Positions 17,044 to 25,421 are shown, counted from the stretch's first letter. The stretch: DNA of 36,065 nt from a gamma proteobacterium HTCC5015 (GCA_000155715.1 DS990615.1:3068-39132); one strand, 5' to 3'. Program-made: numbers and translations. Notes: generated by a model from the sequence alone, not told the origin.

Positions 17044-17472
17044 TTAGATTTCCAGGGGCTGGGGCTGCTGGGCAGCGTGATTGTGGTTGGGGCCAGCGTA
17101 CACTTTGAGCTTGCGGTACATTTGGCGACCAAGAGGGTTGCGGGGCAGCATGCCTTTTACCGCTTTCTCGATCACGCGCTCGGGCGCTTTGGCCAGCAGC
17201 TTTTCAAAAGAGATCGACTTCAAATTACCGATGTAGCCGGTGTGGTGATAGTAGATCTTGTCTTTGGCCTTGCGGCCAGTGACTTGAACTTTGTCCGCGT
17301 TGACTACGATGATGTAGTCGCCGGTGTCAACGTGGGGCGTGTATTCGGGCTTATGCTTGCCGCGTAGTCGCTGGGCAACTTCTGTGGCCAAACGGCCCAG
17401 AGTTTTGCCTTCTGCGTCTACGACAAACCAGTCTCGTTGGACTTCAGCCTGTTTTGCACTAAAGGTTTTCAT
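17044..17472 (-). CDS. rplM: 50S ribosomal protein L13
   Basis: 142 residues, as in E. coli. [33 protein letters not shown] and [36 protein letters not shown] are standard L13 sequence. An early-assembling protein of the large subunit. First gene of rplM-rpsI, preceded by a good sigma-70 promoter. Confidence 0.98.
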   Translation of the reverse strand: MKTFSAKQAEVQRDWFVVDAEGKTLGRLATEVAQRLRGKHKPEYTPHVDTGDYIIVVNADKVQVTGRKAKDKIYYHHTGYIGNLKSISFEKLLAKAPERVIEKAVKGMLPRNPLGRQMYRKLKVYAGPNHNHAAQQPQPLEI

Positions 17473-17519
17473 TGTTAATACCGCTTTTAAGTAGGGTTCG
17501 GCTCACAGAAAGAGGCGGG

Positions 17520-17548
17520 ATTCTACAGAATTTGCCTATCTCAGACAA
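17520..17548 (-). promoter_or_regulatory. Sigma-70 promoter of rplM-rpsI
   Basis: On the minus strand, TTGTCT (17543-17548) and TAGAAT (17520-17525) are separated by exactly 17 bp, about 45 nt upstream of the rplM ATG. Confidence 0.75.
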
Positions 17549-17631
17549 GCGATTTTAGCGCTTATCCGCGTCACGCTGCTCAGCAGTGCTTGATGCACAA
17601 GTCGAGCCACAACATATTGTGGAGACTTCGC

Positions 17632-17637
17632 TATAAT
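17632..17637 (+). promoter_or_regulatory. Consensus -10 box 7 nt before coq7
   Basis: A perfect TATAAT ends 7 nt before the coq7 ATG, with no clear -35 at 17 bp. Use of this box would start the transcript at or next to the A of ATG, giving a leaderless mRNA. Confidence 0.4.
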
Positions 17638-17644
17638 ACGCTCC

Positions 17645-18292
17645 ATGAGCAGACAGTACCGATTGATCGACAAGTGGTTGAGCGAGGTTGACCACGCTTT
17701 ACGCACCGCCAGTTCACGCAACAACCGAGGCCAGCGAGCCAATCCCGCTGAGGAAAAAGGCGCTGAAGCCACCGAGTTGTCGGATGAGGAGCGCACTCTG
17801 GCAGCGGGATTGATGCGCGTCAACCACTCAGGCGAAATCGCCGCACAGGCTTTGTACAAGGGGCAGTCGCTTTTAGCGCGCAACAAGGCCCTGTGGGAGC
17901 ATCTCCAAGAGGCCGCTGACGAGGAGGTAGACCATCTCGCCTGGTGTGAAGATCGTCTGCGTGAGCTGGGCAGTCAGCCCAGTCGCTTGGCGCCGTTTTG
18001 GTACGCAGGCTCCTACACAATGGGTGCGCTGGCGGGCTTGGCGGGCGACAAGTGGAGCCTAGGCTTTATCGAAGAGACGGAAAAGCAAGTGACAGCCCAC
18101 TTAGAGAGTCACTTGGAGAGACTGCCCGAGAAAGACCTTCGCAGTCGCCAGATTATCGAGCAAATGCGCGAAGATGAGATGGAGCACGCCGAAAGTGCGC
18201 ATAAGGCTGGCGCCGCACCACTGCCCGAGCCCATTAAACGGGCGATGACCGGCATCGCTAAAGTCATGACGACAACGAGTTTTCGCTGGTAG
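17645..18292 (+). CDS. coq7: 2-polyprenyl-3-methyl-6-methoxy-1,4-benzoquinone hydroxylase (Coq7)
   Basis: 215 residues. Diiron monooxygenase doing the C6 hydroxylation of ubiquinone synthesis, used by Pseudomonas-type bacteria in place of UbiF. Helices carry the iron ligands in MRVNHSGEIAAQALY, EEVDHLAWCEDR, TEKQVTAHLESHLE and MREDEMEHAESA. The N-terminus SRQYRLIDKWLSEVDHALRT resembles Pseudomonas Coq7. It diverges from rplM and stands alone; the downstream gap is repeat-rich. Confidence 0.95.
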   Translation: MSRQYRLIDKWLSEVDHALRTASSRNNRGQRANPAEEKGAEATELSDEERTLAAGLMRVNHSGEIAAQALYKGQSLLARNKALWEHLQEAADEEVDHLAWCEDRLRELGSQPSRLAPFWYAGSYTMGALAGLAGDKWSLGFIEETEKQVTAHLESHLERLPEKDLRSRQIIEQMREDEMEHAESAHKAGAAPLPEPIKRAMTGIAKVMTTTSFRW

Positions 18293-18420
18293 TCCGTCAT
18301 TGCGAATGCAGTGAAGCAATCTGTTGACATGCCCTTTGGGCAGATTCTTTTCTTACGGCGATGCTGAAAAGGGACGCCAGCAAGAGGTGGCTTTGGCTAT
18401 TCGGGTCGAACCCCCCGTTA

Positions 18421-18451
18421 TGGAGATTCCAGATCAAGTCTGGAATGACGA
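18421..18451 (-). repeat. Short repeat family D, copy 1 (inverted)
   Basis: Read on the minus strand: CGTCATTCCAGACTTGATCT followed by GGAATCTCCA. Plus-strand relatives lie at 20961-20992 and 31604-31635. Confidence 0.65.
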
Positions 18452-18523
18452 GGTGGGTGAGGCGAAACAACGAGGTGGGGCGGAGTGGTGAAGTGGATTT
18501 AGTCGTCGCTCCCTTCTTCCGCC

Positions 18524-18557
18524 GTCGCTCCCGCGCAGGCGGGAGCCCAGAGTCTTT
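18524..18557 (-). repeat. Half unit of paired REP-like repeat B
   Basis: GTCGCTCCCGCGCAGGCGGG followed by AGCCCAGAGTCTTT; this is the reverse complement of the right arm of the full units at 20689, 25581 and 31491. Confidence 0.7.
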
Positions 18558-18631
18558 GATTTTTGAAAATAACGCGGAAGTTAGAGTATTCCCCTCTCCC
18601 CGTTGGCGAGAAGGGGCTGGAATAACTCGCT

Positions 18632-19258
18632 TTAACGCGTACCAAAAACCACGACGGTTTTACCGTGGGCGGTAATCAAACCTTCCTCTTCTAGCTCCTT
18701 GAGTACGCGCCCCGCCATCTCTCGCGAACAACCGACAATTTTGGCGATTTCTTGGCGCGTGATGCGCAGTTGCATCCCGTCGGGATGGGTCATGGCATCC
18801 GGCTCTTTTGCCAAATCGATTAAGGTGCGAGCAATGCGCCCCGTGACATCGAGAAAAGCCAAATCCACCACCTTTTGAGTGGTGCGCCGCAAACGAGAGG
18901 ACAGTTGACTGGCCAAGTTAAACATCAACTCGGGCTCTCGCTGATTCAATTGGCGGAACTGGTCGTATGTAATCTCTGCTATCACACAGGCGGTTCGAGC
19001 GACCACCTTGGCGCTGCGTTGCTCGTCCTCAGAGAATAGGCCCATCTCACCAAAAAAGTCGCCCGTGTTAAGGTAAGCCAGTACAATCTCGCGGCCGTCG
19101 TCCTCTTCGAGCACGACGCGCACCGAGCCCTCCACCACATAGTAAAGGGTATCGCAGATATCACCTTCGTTGATGATAGTGGCATTGGACGGGTGTTTTT
19201 TGCGATGGGCGTGTTGAAGAAAGTGCGTTACTGGGCCTTCGGGCTTAAGGGTGTCCAT
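18632..19258 (-). CDS. crp: cAMP receptor protein family regulator (Crp/Vfr)
   Basis: 208 residues (E. coli CRP 210; Pseudomonas Vfr 214). The cyclic-nucleotide pocket reads GDFFGEMGLFSEDEQRSAKV with the Glu, Arg and Ser that hold cAMP, then the Arg-Arg-Thr-Thr of helix C (LRRTTQKV). The C-terminal helix-turn-helix TRQEIAKIVGCSREMAGRVLKELEEEGLI keeps the Arg-Glu and Arg contacts of E. coli CRP, so it should read TGTGA-N6-TCACA sites. Divergent from an OsmC-like gene as in E. coli (crp-yhfA) and Pseudomonas. A CRP-like palindrome lies in the shared promoter, suggesting autoregulation. Confidence 0.95.
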   Translation of the reverse strand: MDTLKPEGPVTHFLQHAHRKKHPSNATIINEGDICDTLYYVVEGSVRVVLEEDDGREIVLAYLNTGDFFGEMGLFSEDEQRSAKVVARTACVIAEITYDQFRQLNQREPELMFNLASQLSSRLRRTTQKVVDLAFLDVTGRIARTLIDLAKEPDAMTHPDGMQLRITRQEIAKIVGCSREMAGRVLKELEEEGLITAHGKTVVVFGTR

Positions 19259-19286
19259 AGTCTGTATCCAAGGTTGAACGCATATG

Positions 19287-19302
19287 CGTGAAGCATCTCA
19301 CT
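19287..19302. promoter_or_regulatory. Putative CRP/Vfr operator in the crp-osmC divergent promoter
   Basis: CGTGA-N6-TCACT keeps the perfect GTGA-N6-TCAC core. A TATACT box for crp (minus, 19308-19313) lies just upstream, so the operator would cover the crp start point, consistent with autorepression. On the other side, TATAAC and GAGGAG precede the OsmC gene. Confidence 0.6.
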
Positions 19303-19324
19303 GACAAAGTATAACGAGGAGATT

Positions 19325-19750
19325 ATGAAAGTACGAATTAAATGGCTAGACAACATGAGCTTCGTCGGCGAGAGCGGCAGTGGCCACTCGGTGGTAATGG
19401 ACGGCTCTCCCGACAACGGCGGCCGCGATCTCGGCGTGCGCCCCATGGAGATGGTGCTTATGGGCTTAGGCGGCTGTACGGCCTTTGATATTGTTTTAAT
19501 TTTACAGCGGGCTCGACAAGCTGTAGAAGACTGCGCCGTTCATATTGAAGCCGAACGCGCCGATGCGATCCCCGCAGTTTTCACCAAAATTCACGTTGAA
19601 TTTGAAGTGGTGGGAAAGGACTTGTCGGAGAAACAAGTCGCACGAGCCGTCGATATGTCGGCCGAAAAATATTGCTCCGTTTCTAAAATGCTAGAGCACT
19701 CAGTGGAAATGACGCATAGCTACAAAATTGTCGAGAAAGTATCGTCTTAA
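19325..19750 (+). CDS. OsmC/Ohr family protein (YhfA type)
   Basis: 141 residues. An OsmC-like fold with the two conserved cysteines, in MGLGGCTAFDIV and SAEKYCSVSKML. This family reduces organic or fatty-acid hydroperoxides through the reactive cysteine, though the YhfA branch next to crp has no assigned substrate. GAGGAG 7 nt ahead of ATG 19325. It shares the divergent promoter with crp and lies 72 nt before speD, so control by CRP is plausible. Confidence 0.9.
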   Translation: MKVRIKWLDNMSFVGESGSGHSVVMDGSPDNGGRDLGVRPMEMVLMGLGGCTAFDIVLILQRARQAVEDCAVHIEAERADAIPAVFTKIHVEFEVVGKDLSEKQVARAVDMSAEKYCSVSKMLEHSVEMTHSYKIVEKVSS

Positions 19751-19822
19751 ATTGGGTTAAAAAATGGCTATGCCTCCCCGTATCGGCCACGTAAAATTCG
19801 CCCATTAACCGAGGTGATTACC

Positions 19823-20623
19823 ATGTCAGATTCCATTCGTTTGCACGGGTTTAACAACCTGACCAAATCTTTGAGTTTCAACATCTACGATGTGACCTAC
19901 TGTAAAACACCTCGGCAACAGGAAGAGTATCTCGACTACATCGACGAGGTGTTTAACGCCGATAAAATTACGAGAGTGCTCAAAGAAGTGGCCAATATCG
20001 TCGACGCTCATATCCTCAACATCGCCATGCAGGATTACGAGCCCCAGGGCGCTAGCGCGGCGATTTTGATCTCTGAAGAGCCCGTGGAAAATTTCAAGAT
20101 GCAAGCCGAGGAGCCCGGTCCCGTGCCTTCAAGCGTGCTCGCACACTTGGATAAAAGCCACCTAACCGTGCACACCTATCCCGAAAGCCACCCCGACAAC
20201 GGGATTTCGACTTTCCGCGTAGATATCGAAGTCTCCACCTGTGGGAAAATCTCACCCCTCAAGGCGCTCAACTATTTGCTGCATGAGTTTGAATCCGATG
20301 TCGTCACCATCGACTATCGCGTGCGCGGCTTCACCCGCAGCGAAGATGGCGACAAACACTTTATCGACCATGAAATTACATCGATCCAAAACTTTATGGA
20401 CGATGAAATTGGCAATATGTACGACATGGTCGATATGAATTTTTACGATCAACGCTTATTCCATACTAAGATGCGCGCCGTGGATTTTGATATCAACGAA
20501 TACCTATTTGGCCACGACAGCAGCCACTACAGCGAAAGCGAATTACAAGACTTGGAAAAGCGCTTAAAGCACGAGATCACCGAGATTTTCTACAGTCGGC
20601 GCTTTCCCAAAAACTGGGTGTAG
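19823..20623 (+). CDS. speD: S-adenosylmethionine decarboxylase proenzyme
   Basis: 266 residues from ATG 19823, preceded by GAGGTG; a GTG three codons earlier lies inside that ribosome-binding site. Provides decarboxylated AdoMet for spermidine synthesis. The chain self-cleaves at K111-S112 in HLDKSHLTVHTYPES, the serine becoming the pyruvoyl cofactor, at the same position as in E. coli. C-terminal FYSRRFPKNWV and FIDHEITSIQNFMDDEIGNMYDMVDMNFYDQRLFHTKM are typical of the E. coli-type (class 1a) enzyme. No speE is adjacent. Confidence 0.96.
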   Translation: MSDSIRLHGFNNLTKSLSFNIYDVTYCKTPRQQEEYLDYIDEVFNADKITRVLKEVANIVDAHILNIAMQDYEPQGASAAILISEEPVENFKMQAEEPGPVPSSVLAHLDKSHLTVHTYPESHPDNGISTFRVDIEVSTCGKISPLKALNYLLHEFESDVVTIDYRVRGFTRSEDGDKHFIDHEITSIQNFMDDEIGNMYDMVDMNFYDQRLFHTKMRAVDFDINEYLFGHDSSHYSESELQDLEKRLKHEITEIFYSRRFPKNWV

Positions 20624-20688
20624 GGGCACCGTCTCTTCCTGCTCGTTATTTCACTCCTCTCTGTCATTCCTCTAATCTCTGAAAGATT

Positions 20689-20773
20689 CGTCATTCCCGC
20701 GCAGGCTGGAATCCAGCGTCTTTGAGTGAGCGGGGCAGCAAAGCCACTAGGCTCCCGCCTGTGCGGGAGCGAC
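20689..20773 (+). repeat. Paired REP-like unit B, copy 1
   Basis: Two hairpins about 35 bp apart. The left, ATTCCCGCGCAGGCTGGAAT, is followed by CCAGCGTCTTTGAGTGAGCG; the right is GGCTCCCGCCTGTGCGGGAG followed by CGAC. The same unit recurs at 25581-25664 and 31491-31574. Confidence 0.8.
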
Positions 20774-20810
20774 AGTGTAAAACGAGAACCCAGAGTCTTT
20801 TCTGTTGCTC

Positions 20811-20834
20811 TGTAGGTCGGGATTTATTCCGACA
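20811..20834 (-). repeat. REP-like palindrome with CCTACA tail (copy 2, inverted)
   Basis: The reverse complement matches 7771-7794 at all but about two of 24 positions. Confidence 0.65.
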
Positions 20835-20960
20835 AGCCTGCCAACAGCACTCCCGACCCATGCCCTTAGAGTTTACGTTGAGCATCATTCGCCAAAAGAG
20901 CACCGAGGTTTTGGGTGTAGCCTAGGTGTTGGATTGAAATCCGGCCTACCAGTGAACACT

Positions 20961-20992
20961 TCGTCATTTCGAGCTTGATCCGGAATCCAGAG
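20961..20992 (+). repeat. Short repeat family D, copy 2
   Basis: CGTCATTTCGAGCTTGATCC followed by GGAATCCAG; oppositely oriented to the copy at 18421-18451. Confidence 0.6.
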
Positions 20993-21099
20993 GCCGAAGC
21001 ACCTCAGCGACAAGTACCTCAGGTCGTGTGGCCTGGGTTTCAAGCCAACACTTTACTGATCGCCAACTTCTGGTGATGGGCTAAAGCAGGGAGGACCTA

Positions 21100-21364
21100 G
21101 GGCCTGTTAACACAAATTTGATGGTCACTGTTGTGACTAAAAAAGCGCCAATCAAGGCGCAAGGAGCGTGGTTTGGTGAATCCAAATGAGCGACGAGCAA
21201 CGATGAGTGGCGCTTTTTTAGCCACAACCCGAAGGGCTGGAGCTATTTTCCGCCCAGCTGCGTTATCCGTTGTTTGTGTAGATGTACTACACGGCACTCC
21301 TTCTGCCTTGCTGGGCAGAAAAATGGCTTCCAGCAGAGATCATAAAATTTGTGTTAACAGGCCC
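21100..21364 (-). mobile_element. 265-bp MITE-like element, copy 2 (inverted relative to copy 1)
   Basis: Same length, same 20-bp terminal repeats and TA flanks (21098-21099, 21365-21366) as copy 1. Only five substitutions separate the two, two of them in the loop of a conserved hairpin. The right end abuts trpC so that its stop TAG is formed from the flanking TA plus the first base of the element. No coding capacity for a transposase. Confidence 0.9.
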
Positions 21365-22161
21365 TAGTAAAACAGTGCTTTGAGCGCCGCGCCGGGATCG
21401 TCGGCGCGCATAAAGGCCTCGCCGACTAAAAAGGCGTGGACGTGGTTGCTACGCATGGTGTCCACATCTTCTCGGCTGTGAATGCCGCTTTCAGTGACGA
21501 GCACGGTGTCGACAGGCACTTGTTCTATAAGATCGAGAGTGGTGTTTAAACTGACTTCAAAGTTGCGCAGATTGCGGTTGTTGACACCGATCAGGCGGGC
21601 GTCGAGTAGAATCGCGCGCTCCATTTCCGCTGCGTTGTGCACCTCCACCAACACATCCATCTCAAGTGATTGCGCGAGCTGATAGAGGGCTTTGAGGCGT
21701 TGGTCGTCCAGTGCCGAGGCAATCAGCAGCACGCAGTCGGCGCCCATGGCGCGGGCTTCAACGACTTGATACTCGTCGATCAAGAAATCCTTGCGAATGA
21801 CGGGTAGCAGGCAGGCCGAGCGGGCGCGCTGGAGATACACTTCTGAGCCTTGAAAAAAATCTTCATCGGTCAGCACGGAGAGACAGGCCGCCCCATTGGC
21901 CTCGTAACTTTGGGCGATGGCCACGGGGTCAAACGGGTCGCGCAACAGCCCCTTAGACGGCGAGGCCTTTTTGATCTCCGCGATCACCGCGGGGTCGCCG
22001 GCGGCTATGCGCTCTTGCATGGCGTTGATAAAACCGCGTACTGGCGATGCGGAGGCGGCGAGGCTTTCAAGATCCTGAATGGATTGCGCCAATTGACGCT
22101 CGGCGATTTCTTCGGATTTTCGCTGCAGAATTTTCTGCAAAATGTCGGCTGGCTGGCTCAT
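21364..22161 (-). CDS. trpC: Indole-3-glycerol phosphate synthase
   Basis: 265 residues from ATG 22161 ([19 protein letters not shown]) with AAGGAC just upstream. The frame is open 28 codons further but that part overlaps the trpD end. Closes the indole ring from CdRP in tryptophan synthesis. TIM-barrel motifs: [10 protein letters not shown] (catalytic Lys), [39 protein letters not shown]. Monofunctional, no TrpF domain. Last gene of trpEGDC, 28 nt after trpD; its stop codon touches the mobile element. Confidence 0.97.
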   Translation of the reverse strand: MSQPADILQKILQRKSEEIAERQLAQSIQDLESLAASASPVRGFINAMQERIAAGDPAVIAEIKKASPSKGLLRDPFDPVAIAQSYEANGAACLSVLTDEDFFQGSEVYLQRARSACLLPVIRKDFLIDEYQVVEARAMGADCVLLIASALDDQRLKALYQLAQSLEMDVLVEVHNAAEMERAILLDARLIGVNNRNLRNFEVSLNTTLDLIEQVPVDTVLVTESGIHSREDVDTMRSNHVHAFLVGEAFMRADDPGAALKALFY

Positions 22162-22189
22162 GGCTGTCCTTGTAGTTTTTTTGTCCAAT

Positions 22190-23239
22190 TTACAGGTTGG
22201 CGCAGTGCTCGGCCAGTGCTTGCATTTTAGCGAGTGCCTGGCCATTTTCGATCACCGCCTGAGCGCGTTTCACACCGTCGGCGTAGCTGCTGGCTAGGCC
22301 CGAAACGTACACGGCCGCGCCGGCATTCAGCGCAATCATGTCCGCCGCTTTGCGGGCGGCTTCGCTGCCGCGCTGATCGAGTGCGTCGCGAATTAAAGCC
22401 AGTGAAACTTGGGCGTCGCTGACTTCCAAGCCAGTGAGTGCTTGCGCTTCAATACCCACATCGTCGGGCGATATCGTATATTGTTTGACCTCGCCATGAC
22501 GGTATTCCGCGACATAGGTCTTACTGGCGAGGCTGATTTCATCGAGCCCATCGGCACTGTGTACGACCATGACGTGTTTGGCCCCCAAGCGGCCCATGAC
22601 TTCGGCCATAGGTTGGCACAGTGCTTCATTAAATACGCCGACGACTAGGTGCGGCACGCCTGCTGGGTTGGTCATGGGGCCGAGAATATTAAATAGGGTG
22701 CGCTGACCAATTTCGCGGCGCGGGCCAATGGCGTATTTCATGGCGCTGTGGTGAGAGGGGGCGAACATAAAGCCCAAGCCCACTTCGCGAATGCAACTGG
22801 CAATTTCTTCGGGCGAGGCGTCGAGCTTGACGCCGGCGGATTCTAGTAAATCCGCCGAGCCGCTTTTGGAGCTCACTGAGCGGTTGCCGTGTTTGGCGAC
22901 GCGACAGCCCGCCGCCGCGGCCACATAGGCCGAGGCGGAGGAGACATTAAACAAGTTGGCGCCATCGCCTCCAGTGCCGACAATATCGACTAAGTGGTCG
23001 AGCTCGGACACCTCGACAGGCGTCACCAGCTCGCGCATCACTTGTGCCGCCCCGGTGATTTCGTCCAGTGTTTCGGATTTCATACGCAGGCCGACGAGGA
23101 ATCCACCAATTTGAGCGTCCGTTGCGCCGCCCGTCATGATTTGCCGCATCACCGAAACCATCTCGTCTCGGCTTAAATCCAGTTGATTGATGACGCGCCC
23201 CAGCGCTTGCTGAATCGTAAAATCGCTACCGTCGCTCAT
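22190..23239 (-). CDS. trpD: Anthranilate phosphoribosyltransferase
   Basis: 349 residues. Joins anthranilate and PRPP. The PRPP-binding [56 protein letters not shown] and the [22 protein letters not shown] block are all present. Monofunctional, not fused to TrpG. Start ATG overlaps the trpG stop by 4 nt. Confidence 0.97.
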   Translation of the reverse strand: MSDGSDFTIQQALGRVINQLDLSRDEMVSVMRQIMTGGATDAQIGGFLVGLRMKSETLDEITGAAQVMRELVTPVEVSELDHLVDIVGTGGDGANLFNVSSASAYVAAAAGCRVAKHGNRSVSSKSGSADLLESAGVKLDASPEEIASCIREVGLGFMFAPSHHSAMKYAIGPRREIGQRTLFNILGPMTNPAGVPHLVVGVFNEALCQPMAEVMGRLGAKHVMVVHSADGLDEISLASKTYVAEYRHGEVKQYTISPDDVGIEAQALTGLEVSDAQVSLALIRDALDQRGSEAARKAADMIALNAGAAVYVSGLASSYADGVKRAQAVIENGQALAKMQALAEHCANL

Positions 23240-23823
23240 GCTTGGACTCCTTCGATAAAGTTCTTCAATAGCTGGTGCCCGTGCTCGGTTAATATCGATT
23301 CGGGGTGGTATTGCACGCCTTGAATGTCGTATTCGCGGTGTCTCAGTCCCATGATTTCATCGACGCCACCGTCGTCGTTTTCCGTCCAAGCGGTCATTTC
23401 TAAGCAGCTTGGCAAGCTCGACTTCTCTACCACTAGTGAGTGATAGCGCGTGGCCTCGTAGGGCGAGGGCAGTTCGGCAAACACCCCCTGGCCGCGGTGA
23501 TGGATGGGAGAGGTTTTGCCGTGCATGACTTGGTTGGCGTGTATGACCTTGCCGCCAAATACCTGCCCGATACACTGGTGGCCTAGGCACACGCCCAGTA
23601 GGGGCAGCTTGCCCGCAAAGTGTCGAATGGTCTCCATGGAAATGCCCGCCTCGTTGGGCGTGCAGGGGCCTGGCGAAATCATAATGCGTTCGGGAGCGAG
23701 TGATTCGATATCGGCAATCGAAATCTCGTCGTTGCGCTTGACCAGAACCTCGGCGCCTAGCTCGCCCAAATACTGGACGAGATTGTAGGTAAACGAGTCG
23801 AAGTTATCGATCATTAAAATCAT
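23236..23823 (-). CDS. trpG: Anthranilate synthase component II (glutamine amidotransferase)
   Basis: 195 residues. Supplies ammonia from glutamine to TrpE. The catalytic triad is Cys79 in GVCLGHQ with His and Glu in [12 protein letters not shown]; the oxyanion region is [11 protein letters not shown]. Overlaps trpE and trpD by 4 nt at each end. In some bacteria this subunit also serves as PabA; no pabB is nearby. Confidence 0.97.
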   Translation of the reverse strand: MILMIDNFDSFTYNLVQYLGELGAEVLVKRNDEISIADIESLAPERIMISPGPCTPNEAGISMETIRHFAGKLPLLGVCLGHQCIGQVFGGKVIHANQVMHGKTSPIHHRGQGVFAELPSPYEATRYHSLVVEKSSLPSCLEMTAWTENDDGGVDEIMGLRHREYDIQGVQYHPESILTEHGHQLLKNFIEGVQA

Positions 23824-25310
23824 GACGACGCCTCCTGATTTCGGTCGAAGCCCGACGCGGCCAAGCTGGCGGCGCGGAAAATCGCGCGGGATTTATTCAT
23901 GGTTTCCTTCCATTCTAGTTCGGGCTGAGAGTCGTAAACGATCCCCGCCCCCGCTTGCATGTAGAGAGTGTTGTCTTTGACCACGGCCGTGCGAATGGCA
24001 ATCGCCGTATCCATGTTGCCGTCCCAGCCTAGGTAGCCGATGGCGCCGGAGTAGATGCCGCGTTTGACGGGTTCTAGCTCATCAATAATTTCCATGGCGC
24101 GAATTTTGGGCGCGCCACTGACGGTGCCTGCGGGAAAGGTTGCTCGCAGTACGTCCATTGCAGTTAAGCCGTCATCGAGTTGGCCAATGACATTAGAGAC
24201 GATGTGCATCACGTGGGAGTAGCGTTCGACAATCATTTTATCGGTGAGCTTGACACTACCCGTTCGCGACACGCGCCCCGCGTCGTTGCGGCCGAGATCA
24301 ATTAACATCAAGTGCTCGGCGCGCTCTTTGGGGTCGGCCAGCAATTCTGCCTCGAGTTCTCGATCGCGCTCTTCGGTATGGCCGCGCTTGCGCGTGCCTG
24401 CGATGGGCCGCACGGTGACTTCTTCGTCTTCTAGTCGCACCAAAATTTCGGGAGAGGAGCCAACTACAGATGTATCGCCCAAATTTAAAAAATACATATA
24501 GGGCGACGGGTTTAAACTGCGCAGAGCTCGGTATAAATCCAGTGGGGGCGTTTCAAAGGGTAGGCTTAAGCGCTGAGACAGGACGACCTGCATGGCGTCG
24601 CCGTCTACGATATAGCGCTTGGCGGCCTCTACCGCTGACTTGAAGCCCTCTTCGGTGAACTCGGAGATAAAGTCCGTTTCACCCACGGTGTGGGGCTGTC
24701 CATTTTTGGGTGGGGCTAACGGCGTTTGCAATTGTTCGGCAAGGGCGTCAAGACGCTGTTGCGCGCGCGGGTATTCGCCCGCTTCGGCATGGACGATTAA
24801 GTACATGCAGTTGCACAAGTTGTCGAATACCACAAGCTCGTCCGAGAGCATCAGCAAAATATCGGGGGCGCCAATGGGGTCGGGCTTTTTGCGGGCGGTG
24901 CGGGCGAGACGCGGCTCGATATAACGCACGGTTTCGTAGCCGAAATAGCCGACTAATCCGCCGTGAAAGCGGGGCAAACCTTCTATATCGGGCACTTTAA
25001 AGCGCGCTTGATAGGCCTCGACCGCAGTCAGCGGGTCGTCGTAGTGATTGCTCTCGATGATCTCTCCGTCGCGCTCAATGGTGACGCGTTGCCCTTCAAC
25101 CTTGAAAAGTTCTCGGCAGCCGAGGCCAATAATCGAGTAGCGCCCCCACTTTTCGCCACCCTGTACCGATTCAAGCAGATAGCTGTAAGGGCAGTTCGCC
25201 AGCTTGAGGTAGACGCTCAGCGGTGTGTCGAGGTCGGCCATGACCTCGCGAATCAGGGGGATGCGGTTGTAGCCCTGATCAATATAGGTGTTAAACGGTT
25301 CTTCATTCAC
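23820..25310 (-). CDS. trpE: Anthranilate synthase component I
   Basis: 496 residues from GTG 25310, with GGAG at 25320-25323; the longer TTG start at 25325 would swallow that site. Converts chorismate plus ammonia to anthranilate. The Trp feedback site is recognisable as [16 protein letters not shown] near the N-terminus. The catalytic chorismate domain shows SPSPYMYFL-type sequence ([12 protein letters not shown]), [37 protein letters not shown] and [20 protein letters not shown]. First enzyme gene of trpEGDC, behind a Trp-coding leader. Confidence 0.96.
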   Translation of the reverse strand: MNEEPFNTYIDQGYNRIPLIREVMADLDTPLSVYLKLANCPYSYLLESVQGGEKWGRYSIIGLGCRELFKVEGQRVTIERDGEIIESNHYDDPLTAVEAYQARFKVPDIEGLPRFHGGLVGYFGYETVRYIEPRLARTARKKPDPIGAPDILLMLSDELVVFDNLCNCMYLIVHAEAGEYPRAQQRLDALAEQLQTPLAPPKNGQPHTVGETDFISEFTEEGFKSAVEAAKRYIVDGDAMQVVLSQRLSLPFETPPLDLYRALRSLNPSPYMYFLNLGDTSVVGSSPEILVRLEDEEVTVRPIAGTRKRGHTEERDRELEAELLADPKERAEHLMLIDLGRNDAGRVSRTGSVKLTDKMIVERYSHVMHIVSNVIGQLDDGLTAMDVLRATFPAGTVSGAPKIRAMEIIDELEPVKRGIYSGAIGYLGWDGNMDTAIAIRTAVVKDNTLYMQAGAGIVYDSQPELEWKETMNKSRAIFRAASLAASGFDRNQEASS

Positions 25311-25311
25311 G

Positions 25312-25323
25312 GGAGAACACTCC
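25312..25323 (-). promoter_or_regulatory. Mini-hairpin that could mask the trpE ribosome-binding site
   Basis: GGAG-TGTT-CTCC directly before the GTG start; the GGAG is the presumed Shine-Dalgarno sequence. Only 4 bp, so functional weight is uncertain. Confidence 0.3.
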
Positions 25324-25350
25324 AAATCTTGTATACACGAAAGGGTGGAA

Positions 25351-25373
25351 CGATGGTGTTAAGCAAACCATCG
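25351..25373 (-). promoter_or_regulatory. Stem-loop overlapping the Trp codons of trpL
   Basis: CGATGGT and ACCATCG form a 7-bp stem with a 9-nt loop. The 5' arm contains the second Trp codon and the loop the leader stop, the geometry of a 1:2 pause hairpin in an attenuator. No T-run terminator was seen between it and trpE. Confidence 0.5.
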
Positions 25374-25415
25374 CCAGCGTGCATTGGCGGCCAAGATCTG
25401 GAAAAAAGTATTCAT
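25359..25415 (-). CDS. trpL: trp operon leader peptide
   Basis: An 18-codon open frame reading MNTFFQILAANARWRWFA ends 48 nt before the trpE GTG. Two Trp codons at positions 14 and 16, separated by one Arg codon, sit next to the stop, as in classical trp leaders where ribosome stalling senses charged tRNA-Trp. A promoter lies immediately upstream. No ribosome-binding site is seen; the ATG is only 6 nt from the -10 box, so translation may be leaderless. Too short for standard gene calling. Confidence 0.7.
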   Translation of the reverse strand: MNTFFQILAANARWRWFA

Positions 25416-25421
25416 AAGCCA

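Larger units (their letters stand above)
18293..18631. other. Repeat-rich intergenic region between coq7 and crp
   Basis: No gene seen. It holds a CGTCATTGCGAATGC.. AAGCAATC motif at 18296-18326, a copy of the 'GATTCCAGA' repeat at 18421-18451 and half of the paired REP-like unit at 18524-18557. No clear terminator for crp was found here. Confidence 0.6.
20624..21097. other. Repeat-filled intergenic region between speD and the element at trpC
   Basis: About 470 bp without a credible gene. From left to right it contains a full paired REP-like unit (20689-20773), REP palindromes (20811-20834 and 20927-20950), a family D copy (20961-20992) and a looser palindrome (about 21027-21051). Open frames here are repeat translations. 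Confidence 0.7.

Noticed and set aside
20691-20925. Frames of 67-70 codons on both strands after speD
   Set aside because: Translate the REP-like unit and palindromes; similar peptides arise from the other copies.
22162-22245. 28-codon N-terminal extension of trpC
   Set aside because: Not family-like, overlaps the trpD end, and a good ribosome-binding site precedes the internal ATG.
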